Below, piece by piece: positions 8,939 through 16,134 of a stretch of 16,167 nucleotides of DNA; the first letter of the stretch is position 1, and each line of letters starts with the position of its first letter. The stretch lies in NCBI GenBank assembly GCA_002817055.1, contig MUCU01000031.1, positions 1 through 16,167 on the forward strand, read 5' to 3'. Under the pieces are notes generated by a model. That model was not told the origin of the DNA. It saw nothing but the letters and a program-made list of their open reading frames with translations, and made no database searches. Position numbers and translations under genes: made by a program. The DNA is from SAR202 cluster bacterium Io17-Chloro-G7 (GTDB taxonomy: Bacteria > Chloroflexota > Dehalococcoidia > UBA3495).

Positions 8939-9092
8939 TTCCGTTTCTCCTCCTATACCCTTTCCGCTAACCCAGTATTGTCAGCTAATCTTGCGGATCG
9001 ATTATTCCAGGGAGCGCGAGCCCCCGAGTTTAGCACTTTAAAGTCGTACCGTAGATGTCCTTCGGTTCAATTAACATTCTACTAATATTCCC
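8939..9092 (-). other. atpB-atpE intercistronic region
   Basis: This 154-base gap holds no gene and no convincing promoter. It contains a purine-rich stretch leading into the strong ribosome site of atpE. In other bacteria the region before atpE enhances its translation so that the multi-copy c subunit is made in excess; that role is inference here. Confidence 0.4.
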
Positions 9093-10103
9093 CTAATGTT
9101 CCTCGTGGCGGACCGCCACCGATAAGAAGACCACTGTCAGGCTGGCAAAGATTACAGCCTGTATCAATCCAACCAGTAACTCCAACCCGAACACGAACTG
9201 AGTGGCCACAAATGGCACCAAGAAGGTAATCATGATAACGAGAATTTCGCCCGCCGTCATGTTACCGAACAACCGGAAAGTGAAGCTGACCACACGAACG
9301 AGTTCGCTGACTCCTTCAAGGAAGCCCACAAAGATGTCGATCAACCCGGAAGGCCGGCCTCGTAGCAGGTTGCCAAAAGCAAAGAACTTCTTGAAATAGC
9401 CGAGTCCATGGGCACGTAGGCCGTAGTACTCGACAAACACAAAGGAAACTAATGCCAATGCCAGAGGCATATTCAAGTCTGTGCCCGCTGACTTAAGCAA
9501 GTGAGTCTTGATTTCTCCGTCGAAGACAAAACCAACGAACTGGTAGAAAGGAAGCAATGCCAGCCAAGCGTTGAATAGAACGAAGAAGAAGATGGTGGCG
9601 ATAACCGGGAAGGCCCTCCGGGCCATTTCCGGGCCAAGAACGCTGGAGCAGAATCCCAGAACGCCTTCATACAGAGACTCTATGACCCCTTGAAAACGAC
9701 CGGGCACGATGCTTCTCTTCCGAGAACCAAGAACAAAAAAGAGGATGATGACTATGGTGGCGAACCAAGCGGAGATTAGTGTGTTGGTAACGGCGAATTT
9801 GGAGGCGCTCAGCGGTTCAAAGTGGATTCCTGCCTCTTCAGCCGCCTCTTCTTTCCCTTCCCCGTGATCCCTGGATTCTTCATACAATTCCACTGTATGT
9901 TCGTTCAGGTGCAGGGCTTCATCCCTGGTGGAGGACGGGAAAATTGGTTGGGGTGATAGGTGGATTTCAGGCTTCTCCAGGAGTTGGTCGGTGCCGAACA
10001 TGGCCGAACCAATCGCCCCGAAAATGAAGCCCACTACCATCAGTACCACGAGGCCTACGCCCGCTAAAAGCAGAAGCTTTTTTGCCCCGGCGCCCGATGG
10101 CAC
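9093..10103 (-). CDS. atpB: F1Fo ATP synthase subunit a
   Basis: Subunit a is the membrane channel protein that passes protons to the c-ring. The essential arginine is in SFTFRLFGNMTAGE (R277). The late helix has GLIQAVIFASLTVVFLSVAV, and the earlier FNAWLALLPF and NMPLALALVSFVFVEYYG match the family. At 336 residues it is long because of about 100 extra N-terminal residues: one membrane helix (about 9-31) and an acidic loop with an EGKEEAAEEAG stretch. Long subunit a proteins with such extensions occur in Chloroflexota and some other phyla. The GTG start at 10103 overlaps the stop of the upstream gene by one base (TAGTG), with a GGGGGGA ribosome site before it. Confidence 0.96.
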   Translation of the reverse strand: MPSGAGAKKLLLLAGVGLVVLMVVGFIFGAIGSAMFGTDQLLEKPEIHLSPQPIFPSSTRDEALHLNEHTVELYEESRDHGEGKEEAAEEAGIHFEPLSASKFAVTNTLISAWFATIVIILFFVLGSRKRSIVPGRFQGVIESLYEGVLGFCSSVLGPEMARRAFPVIATIFFFVLFNAWLALLPFYQFVGFVFDGEIKTHLLKSAGTDLNMPLALALVSFVFVEYYGLRAHGLGYFKKFFAFGNLLRGRPSGLIDIFVGFLEGVSELVRVVSFTFRLFGNMTAGEILVIMITFLVPFVATQFVFGLELLVGLIQAVIFASLTVVFLSVAVRHEEH

Positions 10104-10345
10104 TAGCGCTTCCCCCCTCTATCCTTTCCGTTCAATTTTTTACTCCCATAAAGGGCCGGTTGGACCATCTTATAAAGACCCCAAAAAGCCAAAACAGTAC
10201 CCAGTACTGTACCCAGCAATGTAAAGAGGGGTGTGATTCCAATCCATCTATCTAGTCCGAGTCCCCCGAGGACGCCCAAGATGATGCATGCAGCCACGTA
10301 CCAGCCGAGACCCATTAGGCGTAAGCCAACAACCCACCAATCCAT
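10103..10345 (-). CDS. AtpZ/AtpI-type ATP synthase accessory membrane protein
   Basis: This is the first gene of the atp operon. It is a short protein with two membrane helices (about 9-27 and 36-58) linked by LDRWIGITPLFTLLG. That linker is the signature of the ATPase_gene1 (AtpZ/AtpI, PF09527) family, whose members are thought to help assembly of the c-ring or to carry Mg2+/Ca2+. The C-terminus is basic. A longer reading from a GTG at 10375 is open, but that codon lies within the promoter, before the -10 box, so it cannot be in the mRNA from this promoter. I therefore start at the ATG at 10345, about 14 bases after the likely transcription start. The ribosome site is weak (GGCGGGG). This gives 80 residues. 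Confidence 0.82.
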   Translation of the reverse strand: MDWWVVGLRLMGLGWYVAACIILGVLGGLGLDRWIGITPLFTLLGTVLGTVLAFWGLYKMVQPALYGSKKLNGKDRGGKR

Positions 10346-10359
10346 CGCCCCGCCAGACT

Positions 10360-10377
10360 TAGTGAATAATATCACTA
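10360..10377. promoter_or_regulatory. Candidate Rex operator over the atp promoter -10
   Basis: TAGTGA (minus-strand reading), six bases TATTAT, then TCACTA form a perfect 18-bp palindrome. It matches the established Rex operator TTGTGA-N6-TCACAA at 10 of 12 arm positions. The six-base spacer is exactly the -10 box of the promoter, so binding would block RNA polymerase. A rex gene is present at 1838-2542. Confidence 0.65.
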
Positions 10378-10394
10378 TGGATTTTCAATGTCAA
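10366..10394 (-). promoter_or_regulatory. Sigma-70-type promoter of the ATP synthase operon
   Basis: On the minus strand TTGACA (10389-10394) is followed by 17 bases and TATTAT (10366-10371), close to the full consensus. The transcription start would be near 10359, about 14 bases before the ATG of the first gene. Confidence 0.88.
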
Positions 10395-10545
10395 TTGAGT
10401 CTGGAGTGAGCGATTTCGCAACCAAATGGCGGAAGCTTGTGCCCAGCCAGGAGTTCCTTTAGTTACTTATCGTCATATGGCTGCTAAAGTTTGCGGCCCG
10501 CTCGTTGACAAATTTTCGCCCGACCAGCCCTTGCTTGGACACCTA

Positions 10546-11103
10546 TTACTTGGATTGCCCTTTACCGAAGTCTTCCAGATCAAGGGTGTCGATAAAATCC
10601 GTGAAAGCGGACATCCGCCTTAAGTCCTCTTCGCTTGGCTGAGGTTGGGCTTGCCCTTCAGAATGTTCCGGCTCAGTCGACCCTAATGGCTTTCCGGTTT
10701 CCTTGTCCAACAAAATCCCAGCTTTGTCCAACACGGATTCATCTGCGTAAATCGGGACTTGAGCTCTTACCGCCAAAGCCACTGCATCACTCGGCCGGCA
10801 GTCAATCTCTTTGGTCGTCCCGTTGGTCTGTATCGTAATTTTGGCGTAAAACGTATCGTTATGCAGGTCGTTTACTAATATATGCACCACCGAGCCACCC
10901 AGGGTGTCTATCACGGTCCGCAGCAGATCGTGGGTAAGCGGGCGAGGAACGGATAAATCTTGAAGCTTGACTGCGATGGCATCCGCCTCGGCGGGGCCAA
11001 TCCAGATGGGCAAATATCGATCGGAGCCCTTCTCTTTTAGGATGACAACCCGTTGATAATTCATCGGACTGACCCTTATGCTGTCGATAGTCATTTCCAG
11101 CAT
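10546..11103 (-). CDS. Bifunctional nuclease family protein (DUF151)
   Basis: The N-terminal 130 residues match the DUF151/BFN domain: VVILKEKGSDRYLPIWIGPA with EADAIAVKLQ, RPLTHDLLRTVIDTLGG, and IDCRPSDAVALAVRAQVPIY. Plant members were reported to have DNase and RNase activity; the role of bacterial members is not established. The C-terminal 50 residues are acidic and Gln/Ser/Pro rich, then helical (DLRRMSAFTDFIDTLDLEDF); actinobacterial and chloroflexotal members often have such tails. The ATG at 11103 has GGAGG eight bases upstream. The gene is divergent from the Lon-like protease and has its own strong promoter. No terminator was found between it and the atp promoter. Confidence 0.92.
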   Translation of the reverse strand: MLEMTIDSIRVSPMNYQRVVILKEKGSDRYLPIWIGPAEADAIAVKLQDLSVPRPLTHDLLRTVIDTLGGSVVHILVNDLHNDTFYAKITIQTNGTTKEIDCRPSDAVALAVRAQVPIYADESVLDKAGILLDKETGKPLGSTEPEHSEGQAQPQPSEEDLRRMSAFTDFIDTLDLEDFGKGQSK

Positions 11104-11140
11104 TCCCGTTGCCTCCGTGCATCACCCAGGCTTAGCAAAA

Positions 11141-11170
11141 ATTGTATGCCCATGCGAAATTCCATGTCAA
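11141..11170 (-). promoter_or_regulatory. Promoter of the DUF151 gene
   Basis: On the minus strand TTGACA (11165-11170), an 18-base spacer and TACAAT (11141-11146) form a strong sigma-70-type promoter about 40 bases upstream of the start codon. Confidence 0.8.
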
Positions 11171-11375
11171 CCCAGAACCGGGCAAATCTTGACCTCTCTG
11201 CCAGCCACGCACAGCGCATTGTTACCCATGCTACCGGACACAACAGGCTAAAATTGGCAGGCAAATTTATTTGTGCTCTAGGTCAACCGATATCCGAGGC
11301 GCCTGGTATATCCAAATGCTAAAACTCAGCCGGAGCCAAAATAGCGCAACCGGCATCTTACTAATGTACCCAGTG
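11171..11375. other. Divergent intergenic region, middle part
   Basis: The whole gap between the DUF151 and protease genes runs 11104-11429. Outside the two promoter boxes I see no gene, tRNA or repeat that I can support; there is a short imperfect inverted repeat around 11289-11312 (GATAT/ATATC). Confidence 0.4.
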
Positions 11376-11381
11376 TATAAT
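11376..11381 (+). promoter_or_regulatory. Candidate -10 box for the Lon-like protease gene
   Basis: A perfect TATAAT lies about 50 bases before the ATG at 11430. No good -35 is seen at 16-18 bases upstream, so the promoter may depend on an activator or use the TG just before the box. Confidence 0.45.
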
Positions 11382-11429
11382 CAGGCCCACGGCGCACATA
11401 ACAAGGGCATATAGGATGTGAGGCGTCCC

Positions 11430-13916
11430 ATGACACAAACCAAGAACTCCCCTACCGACATGAACCGGGCCAGCAAATACCGAATCGATTGGGAAGATTC
11501 CTGCTGGAGTTGCGACACCAAAGCATTTAACTTCCAATGCACCGACGAGTTGCCGCCACTGGATCGGATGATCGGGCAAGACCGAGCCCAAGAGGCCCTT
11601 CGTTTCGGTCTAGAGGTTGATAAGCCCGGCTACAACCTATTCGTCACCGGCCTTACCGGTACCGGTAAAACCAGCGCAATTAAAGCTCATATCCAGACCA
11701 TGGTTGATGAGTTGGACCAGCAAGAGCAGAAAAAACCCATCAACGACTGGATATATGTCTACAATTTCGAAGATACGGACCGGCCTTGCGCTCTGAAACT
11801 CGCCCCCGGGACTGGCAGGTCCCTTCGTTACCGGATGAGCGAAATATTGAGGATTCTGGGGGAAGAGGTGCCCAAGGTATTTCAGAGTGAGGAGTTCGGG
11901 GCCCAGCAGCGCAATTTAGAAGAAGCCGACCGTCAGGAAACCCGCGATCTAATGACGGAACTGGAAGCTACGGCACAAGCCGCCAATTTTGCGGTTCAGG
12001 TGTCCCCCTCGGGAGTCACTATATTCCCAATGATAGAAGGCCGCCCGATGAACCCCGAGGAATATCAAGCCCTAACGGGGGACGCCAAAAAGGCGATAGA
12101 CGAAGTTAGGGCCAACCTAATGCAACGCACCCAAGAGGTGATGTCGAAGATTCGAGAGATCGAAAAAGGCACCTCTGAAAAGACGAGAAAATTGGAGCGC
12201 ACGGCAGCCGAAGAGCAAGTCGCTTCGATTTTTCAGAGTTTGGCCGACAGTTATCAAGGCGTCACCGGATTGCAGCAGTTCATCGACCAACTGAAAGACT
12301 ATGTCCTGAGCAATCTTGGTGTTTTTAAGGAAGCGGATAGTTCTCGGCCTACGCCGATAGTTGGCCCACCCCAACCTATGGGAAACGCAGCATTGGCCTT
12401 GAACCCATTTTTGCCCTTCGAGGTCAACGTGCTGGTAGACAATAGCGCCGTTGACCGTGTTCCTATTATCGTCGAGCCCAACCCAAACTGGGGGAACCTT
12501 TTCGGTCGCATCGAGCGGCGCGCCTTGATGGGCACCTACGTCAGCGACCACGCTATGCTCAAGCCGGGTGCTCTTCACCTGGCCAATGGTGGGTACCTGG
12601 TAATAAACGCCAGGGATGTCCTGATGTCACCGATTGTCTGGGAGGGTCTCAAGCGGGTAATCCGTAACCGGGAAATACTTCTCGAAGACCCTGGGGAGCA
12701 GTCCGGCAATTATATTCCGCAGGGCTTGCGCCCGGAGCCGATCCCTTTGGATCTCAAAGTTATCGTAACCGGCGACGAGAATATTTACCGGATGCTCACC
12801 TCAATGGACAATGAGGACTTTTGGGATCTATTCAAAGTTAAAGCCGAATTCGACCACCGGGTCGAACTCACAGATGAAAACCTAATGGCATACTGCGCTT
12901 TTATTTGCCGCACCTGCATGGATGAAGGTTTGCTGGGCTTCGAGCCCAGCGGAGCAGCGGAAGTAATCGAGTATGCCGCCCGCTTGGTGGCGGACCAGCA
13001 TAAATTATCCACCCGGTTTGGCCTGATAAAGGACTTGCTGATAGAGTCCGATTACTGGGCCCAAAAGGAACATGCGCCAAGGGTTAAGGACGAGCACGTT
13101 CAGCAAGCGATAGCCCACAAAATATACCGGCTGAATTTGGTGGAAGAGCGTATACGGGAGATGGTCGCCGATGGGACCCAGTTGCTGCAGGTAACCGGGT
13201 CGGAGGTAGGCCAAATAAACGGCTTGGCGGTTTACGACCTAGGCGACTTCAGTTTTGGCCGACCAACTCGCATTACTGCTCAAACCTATGCTGGCCGCGA
13301 GGGCTTTATCAATATCGAGCGGGAGGCGGCTCTCAGCGGTCGTACCCACGATAAAGGCGTCCTCATCCTCAACGGCTACATCAGCGCAAAATTCGGACAA
13401 AAAAGGCCGTTAACCCTGTCTGCCAGCTTATGCTTCGAGCAGTCCTACGAAGGCGTGGATGGGGATAGCGCCTCTTCGGCAGAGGTTTACGCCATTCTTT
13501 CAAGCCTGTCGGGCTTGGGCTTGCGGCAAGACATTGCGGTAACTGGATCGGTGAACCAGCGGGGGGATATTCAACCTATTGGCGGCGTTAATCAAAAGGT
13601 GGAGGGTATGTTCGACGTGTGCCGCGTTTTCGGGTTGACCGGCACCCAAGGCGTAATGATCCCACATCAAAATGTTCATAACCTTATGCTCCGGCGCGAC
13701 GTAGTTTCTGCGATCCGCGACGGCAAATTTCATGTCTACGCGATCAAGACTATCGAAGAAGGCCTGGAAATACTACTGAACCACGAGCCCGGTAAACGGG
13801 GGGAAGATGGGCAGTTTACCGAAGGCAGCGTAAACTGGCTGGTCGATCGGAGATTAATGGAATTAAACCAATCCATGCGTTTTTATTATAGTGGTCACAT
13901 GGCCGAAACCACTTAG
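11430..13916 (+). CDS. Lon-like ATP-dependent protease (AAA_32 / LonB-type)
   Basis: This 828-residue protein combines an AAA+ domain with a C-terminal Lon protease domain and belongs to the AAA_32 group of Lon-like proteases (sometimes named LonB or YcbZ/LonC-like). The P-loop GLTGTGKT is at about 74-81 (K80), followed by a long helical insert (about 150-310). The sensor and lid regions follow, with ALHLANGGYLVINARDVL and FDHRVEL. The proteolytic Ser is in GDSAS (S680) and the Lys in GGVNQK (K723). Their 43-residue spacing matches archaeal LonB. No zinc finger is evident, although the N-terminus has CWSCDTKAFNFQC. No membrane anchor is seen, so it is probably cytoplasmic. A GTG at 11418 would add four residues, but GAGG six bases before ATG 11430 supports the latter. 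It is monocistronic, with its own terminator. Confidence 0.93.
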   Translation: MTQTKNSPTDMNRASKYRIDWEDSCWSCDTKAFNFQCTDELPPLDRMIGQDRAQEALRFGLEVDKPGYNLFVTGLTGTGKTSAIKAHIQTMVDELDQQEQKKPINDWIYVYNFEDTDRPCALKLAPGTGRSLRYRMSEILRILGEEVPKVFQSEEFGAQQRNLEEADRQETRDLMTELEATAQAANFAVQVSPSGVTIFPMIEGRPMNPEEYQALTGDAKKAIDEVRANLMQRTQEVMSKIREIEKGTSEKTRKLERTAAEEQVASIFQSLADSYQGVTGLQQFIDQLKDYVLSNLGVFKEADSSRPTPIVGPPQPMGNAALALNPFLPFEVNVLVDNSAVDRVPIIVEPNPNWGNLFGRIERRALMGTYVSDHAMLKPGALHLANGGYLVINARDVLMSPIVWEGLKRVIRNREILLEDPGEQSGNYIPQGLRPEPIPLDLKVIVTGDENIYRMLTSMDNEDFWDLFKVKAEFDHRVELTDENLMAYCAFICRTCMDEGLLGFEPSGAAEVIEYAARLVADQHKLSTRFGLIKDLLIESDYWAQKEHAPRVKDEHVQQAIAHKIYRLNLVEERIREMVADGTQLLQVTGSEVGQINGLAVYDLGDFSFGRPTRITAQTYAGREGFINIEREAALSGRTHDKGVLILNGYISAKFGQKRPLTLSASLCFEQSYEGVDGDSASSAEVYAILSSLSGLGLRQDIAVTGSVNQRGDIQPIGGVNQKVEGMFDVCRVFGLTGTQGVMIPHQNVHNLMLRRDVVSAIRDGKFHVYAIKTIEEGLEILLNHEPGKRGEDGQFTEGSVNWLVDRRLMELNQSMRFYYSGHMAETT

Positions 13917-13985
13917 ACTTAGGGGCGACGGCGGTCCCACCAAATATCGCCAAAGCTTCAAATACAAGCCAAACTTCCAAATCAA

Positions 13986-14028
13986 AAAAGGCGTCGGTCT
14001 TGGTAATCAACCAAATCCGGCGCCTTTT
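13986..14028 (+). terminator. Intrinsic terminator after the Lon-like protease
   Basis: AAAAGGCGTCGG (13986-13997) pairs with CCGGCGCCTTTT (14017-14028), with one G-T or mismatch. TTGGT (14000-14004) pairs with ACCAA (14010-14014) inside. T-rich sequence continues downstream. It lies 70 bases after the stop. Confidence 0.8.
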
Positions 14029-14040
14029 GCGTTTACATTT

Positions 14041-14076
14041 GATTCGCGGCGAACTACTGATCCGCAGCGAACTACG
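14041..14076. repeat. Short tandem repeat, two units of 18 bp
   Basis: GATTCGCGGCGAACTACT (14041-14058) is followed directly by GATCCGCAGCGAACTACG (14059-14076), with 15 of 18 bases matching. A partial third copy (TCGCGGCGAATT) is at 14184-14195, just after the stop of the coiled-coil gene. Confidence 0.6.
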
Positions 14077-14196
14077 CAACTCCTAATACCAATATAAGAA
14101 CGACTATTTTTAGCCTTCCCGTCAGGAGTCGACGCTTCCGTCGCTTATCCGTGGCTCAATTGTCGATGGGCCGCACTGGCTCAATCGCGGCGAATT

Positions 14197-14727
14197 CTAG
14201 TCTTCTGGAAAGCCGTCTGCAGAATAGCGCCCGTTCAACCCAGCCACCGCCTGGCCAGCCAAAACTTCAATCCCCTTACGGACTGAACCGGATAAAGAAC
14301 TGAGTTCTTTTTCCAGATTCCTCAGACTACGCAGGGCATAGGCATCAGCATCGGTGCGCTTGTTTCTGGCTTCATCCTCGGATCTTAATAGTATCTGGCC
14401 TGCTTTTTGCTCAGCGTCTTTGAGAGTCTCCTCGGCGCGGTGTTCAGCCATCGCCACCAAATCACTGTGGTCCAAGCGGTCCCGGTAATCTTCCTCCGCC
14501 TTTGACTTGGTGCGGCGGGCGTCCGATTGGGCTTGGTTGATGATCTGGTCTTTTTGCGATATCACCTCTTCGGCGGAACGCAATTCTTGAGGAATGGCCA
14601 AACGCAGTTGATCCACTAACTCCATAGCTTTTTTCCGGTCAATGAGGATATTCCCGCTCACCGGAACGGATTTACTGGTTTCGATTAGAGTCTCGATTCG
14701 GTCGATAATATTTATGATATCGATGAT
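14197..14727 (-). CDS. DivIVA/SepIVA-like coiled-coil protein with apparent ATC start
   Basis: The protein is mostly a charged coiled coil (about residues 45-140: AEEVISQKDQIINQAQSDAR, KAEEDYRDRL, EHRAEETLKDAEQKAGQILL). No membrane segment is present. It resembles DivIVA/SepIVA-type 'cell division initiation' proteins found near coaD in Actinobacteria and Chloroflexota, whose role is in cell-envelope growth or division. The first ordinary start codon is a GTG at 14661 with no ribosome site. Upstream, the frame stays open and encodes IIDIINIIDRIETLIETSKS then VPV, which looks like the conserved family N-terminus (...IDRLE.L...VP). A very strong GGGAGGGGG (14731-14738) sits 5-8 bases before two ATC codons (14727 and 14724). 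I therefore give 14727 as the start (176 residues); the conservative start is 14661 (154 residues). It follows coaD by about 30 bases. Confidence 0.72.
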   Translation of the reverse strand: MIDIINIIDRIETLIETSKSVPVSGNILIDRKKAMELVDQLRLAIPQELRSAEEVISQKDQIINQAQSDARRTKSKAEEDYRDRLDHSDLVAMAEHRAEETLKDAEQKAGQILLRSEDEARNKRTDADAYALRSLRNLEKELSSLSGSVRKGIEVLAGQAVAGLNGRYSADGFPED

Positions 14728-14756
14728 GTCCCCCTCCCTACCCTTCTTATCGGCCC

Positions 14757-15242
14757 TTAGACCGGCAACCCATATTTGATTCTGACTGCCTTGACCACGT
14801 GTGGTGGCAATAATTGGTCCACTGCCCCCTCAAGCCGGGCCACTTCTTTCAATAAGCTGGAGCTAACAAACATATATTCCTGGGAAGTCATAAAACAGAC
14901 CATATCCAGATCGGGCTCGAGGCGACGGTTCATAAAGGCCATGTCGAATTCGTATTCGAAATCAGAGCCGCTGCGGAGCCCTCGAATAATTACTTTTGCG
15001 CCCACCTCCTTGGCAAAGCGGACCACCAGACCTTCGAATTTGGTGACCTCGACGTTGGGCAAGTCCATGACCGACCGTTTGAACAAGTCCACCCTTTCAT
15101 CGCCGTCGAACAACACATTCTTAGACGACCCGCCGTACACCGCCACTATCACCTTGTCGAATAAGGACGCAGCCCGTTGAACCACGTCCACATGGCCCAC
15201 CGTAACTGGGTCGAAGCTACCTGGGTAAACCCCTACTACCAT
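14757..15242 (-). CDS. coaD: Phosphopantetheine adenylyltransferase
   Basis: CoaD transfers AMP from ATP to 4'-phosphopantetheine, the fourth step of coenzyme A synthesis, in the cytoplasm. The protein begins with the nucleotidyltransferase motif GSFDPVTVGHVDV (the T/HxGH motif at 14-17). RGLRSGSDFEYE (88-99) and the C-terminal SSSLLKEVA (128-136) follow, the latter being the ISSSxxR-type motif in which Lys replaces Arg-like positions in this group. Length 161 is normal. The ATG at 15242 has only a weak ribosome site (GAGAGA). It lies 92 bases after rsmD and just before the coiled-coil gene; the rsmD-coaD order is common in many bacteria. Confidence 0.97.
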   Translation of the reverse strand: MVVGVYPGSFDPVTVGHVDVVQRAASLFDKVIVAVYGGSSKNVLFDGDERVDLFKRSVMDLPNVEVTKFEGLVVRFAKEVGAKVIIRGLRSGSDFEYEFDMAFMNRRLEPDLDMVCFMTSQEYMFVSSSLLKEVARLEGAVDQLLPPHVVKAVRIKYGLPV

Positions 15243-15334
15243 TGATTATATCTCTCAGCGGCCAGGGCTTCTCACCCGGGTGCTTATTTTCGATTCAGAT
15301 CCCTTTGACGAGTCTTGCCTTCAAACTCGGGTGG

Positions 15335-15898
15335 TTATCTTTTCCCGGTAGTTATCTTTTCAAAAAACTCGACCACGTTATCCCCATAGCGCCGGAGGGA
15401 AACCCGGCTCAAACCTCCGTACTCAGAGAGTAGTTCAAGATATCGGGAATGCCCTACCACCAACATGCCCCCTTCTACAATCAGGCCGTCAACTTTTCCC
15501 AACTTCTCCATCACCGGACCCAATTCATCGTTGGCATAGGGCGGGTCCATTAACACCAACTGGTACACTTCGGTAAAACTACTCAAGAACCGATTTACGT
15601 CGGCGCAATGCACCTTGCTATGTGAGCTAAAGCCGGTGGTCCGTAGATTGGTGCGGATTACCTCACACTGGCGGCGGTCCCATTCCACAAAATCGGCCCA
15701 CCCCGCACCCCGGCTCAATGCCTCTATGCCAAGGCTACCCGAGCCAGCAAATATGTCCAGCACCCTACCCTCTTGGTACAACTCGCCTGGGAGGATGTTA
15801 AAAATTGCTCCACGAGCCCGCTCGGTGGTGGCGCGCGTACCAGACGAAACGGCGCCCTTCAGCCGCAACCCTTTCACCCTACCGCTAATTACGCGCAT
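15335..15898 (-). CDS. rsmD: 16S rRNA (guanine(966)-N(2))-methyltransferase
   Basis: RsmD methylates G966 of 16S rRNA in the small ribosomal subunit using S-adenosylmethionine. The start MRVISGRVKGLRL and TRATTERARGAIFNIL match the family exactly in pattern. Motif I is VLDIFAGSGSLGIEALSRGA (47-66), and the catalytic motif DPPY is at 118-121. Length 187 is normal. The last codons lie in a 17-bp tandem duplication (GAAAAGATAAC repeated at 15334-15344 and 15351-15361 on the opposite strand) that has shifted the frame and supplied a new stop. The change affects only the last few residues. No ribosome site precedes the ATG, while a TATAAT lies 18 bases upstream, so translation may be nearly leaderless. 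Confidence 0.97.
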   Translation of the reverse strand: MRVISGRVKGLRLKGAVSSGTRATTERARGAIFNILPGELYQEGRVLDIFAGSGSLGIEALSRGAGWADFVEWDRRQCEVIRTNLRTTGFSSHSKVHCADVNRFLSSFTEVYQLVLMDPPYANDELGPVMEKLGKVDGLIVEGGMLVVGHSRYLELLSEYGGLSRVSLRRYGDNVVEFFEKITTGKR

Positions 15899-15915
15899 GT
15901 GTCTTGTAACGCCGA

Positions 15916-15921
15916 ATTATA
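15916..15921 (-). promoter_or_regulatory. Candidate -10 box for the rsmD-coaD cluster
   Basis: TATAAT on the minus strand lies 18 bases before the rsmD ATG, giving a leader of about 11 bases. A TTGACA (15927-15932) is only five bases upstream of it and cannot act as its -35; the correctly spaced hexamer (TAGGAA) is poor. Confidence 0.4.
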
Positions 15922-15946
15922 CATAATGTCAACCCCTTTTCCTATA

Positions 15947-16129
15947 TTATGACATGTCGATTTTTAGCATTTTTTGATGGCATGCGGCAAGGTAGTTTAA
16001 GCCTTTCGGTTTCGATAAAATCTGGTTGACGCTCATATCTGCCTGTGCTAACATCCGGCCTATCTCGTGACTACGCAGACTATATTCTGCTACGGTGAAT
16101 TCTGGCCAAGCCGTAGCAACGTCCACCAT
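15947..16129 (-). CDS. Doubtful small open frame
   Basis: A 60-residue frame starts at an ATG at 16129 with no clear ribosome site. I do not recognise it. The first residues (MVDVATAW) recall the integrase-core segment of some IS481-type transposases, but the rest does not fit and a stop lies just upstream. It may be non-coding or a decayed fragment. The 270 bases left of the window edge otherwise hold only the rsmD promoter and a short direct repeat. Confidence 0.2.
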   Translation of the reverse strand: MVDVATAWPEFTVAEYSLRSHEIGRMLAQADMSVNQILSKPKGLNYLAACHQKMLKIDMS

Positions 16130-16134
16130 AGATT

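Noticed and set aside
10360..10377. Palindrome near the atp promoter as a terminator for the DUF151 gene
   Set aside because: The arms are only 6 bp and AT-rich, with no T-tract, and they overlap a near-perfect promoter; an operator fits better.
15927..15932. TTGACA as the -35 of the rsmD promoter
   Set aside because: It is only five bases from the TATAAT, and no -10 lies at the right distance downstream.
15947..16129. Integrase-core transposase fragment
   Set aside because: Only the first eight residues resemble the family; a stop precedes them and the rest does not match.
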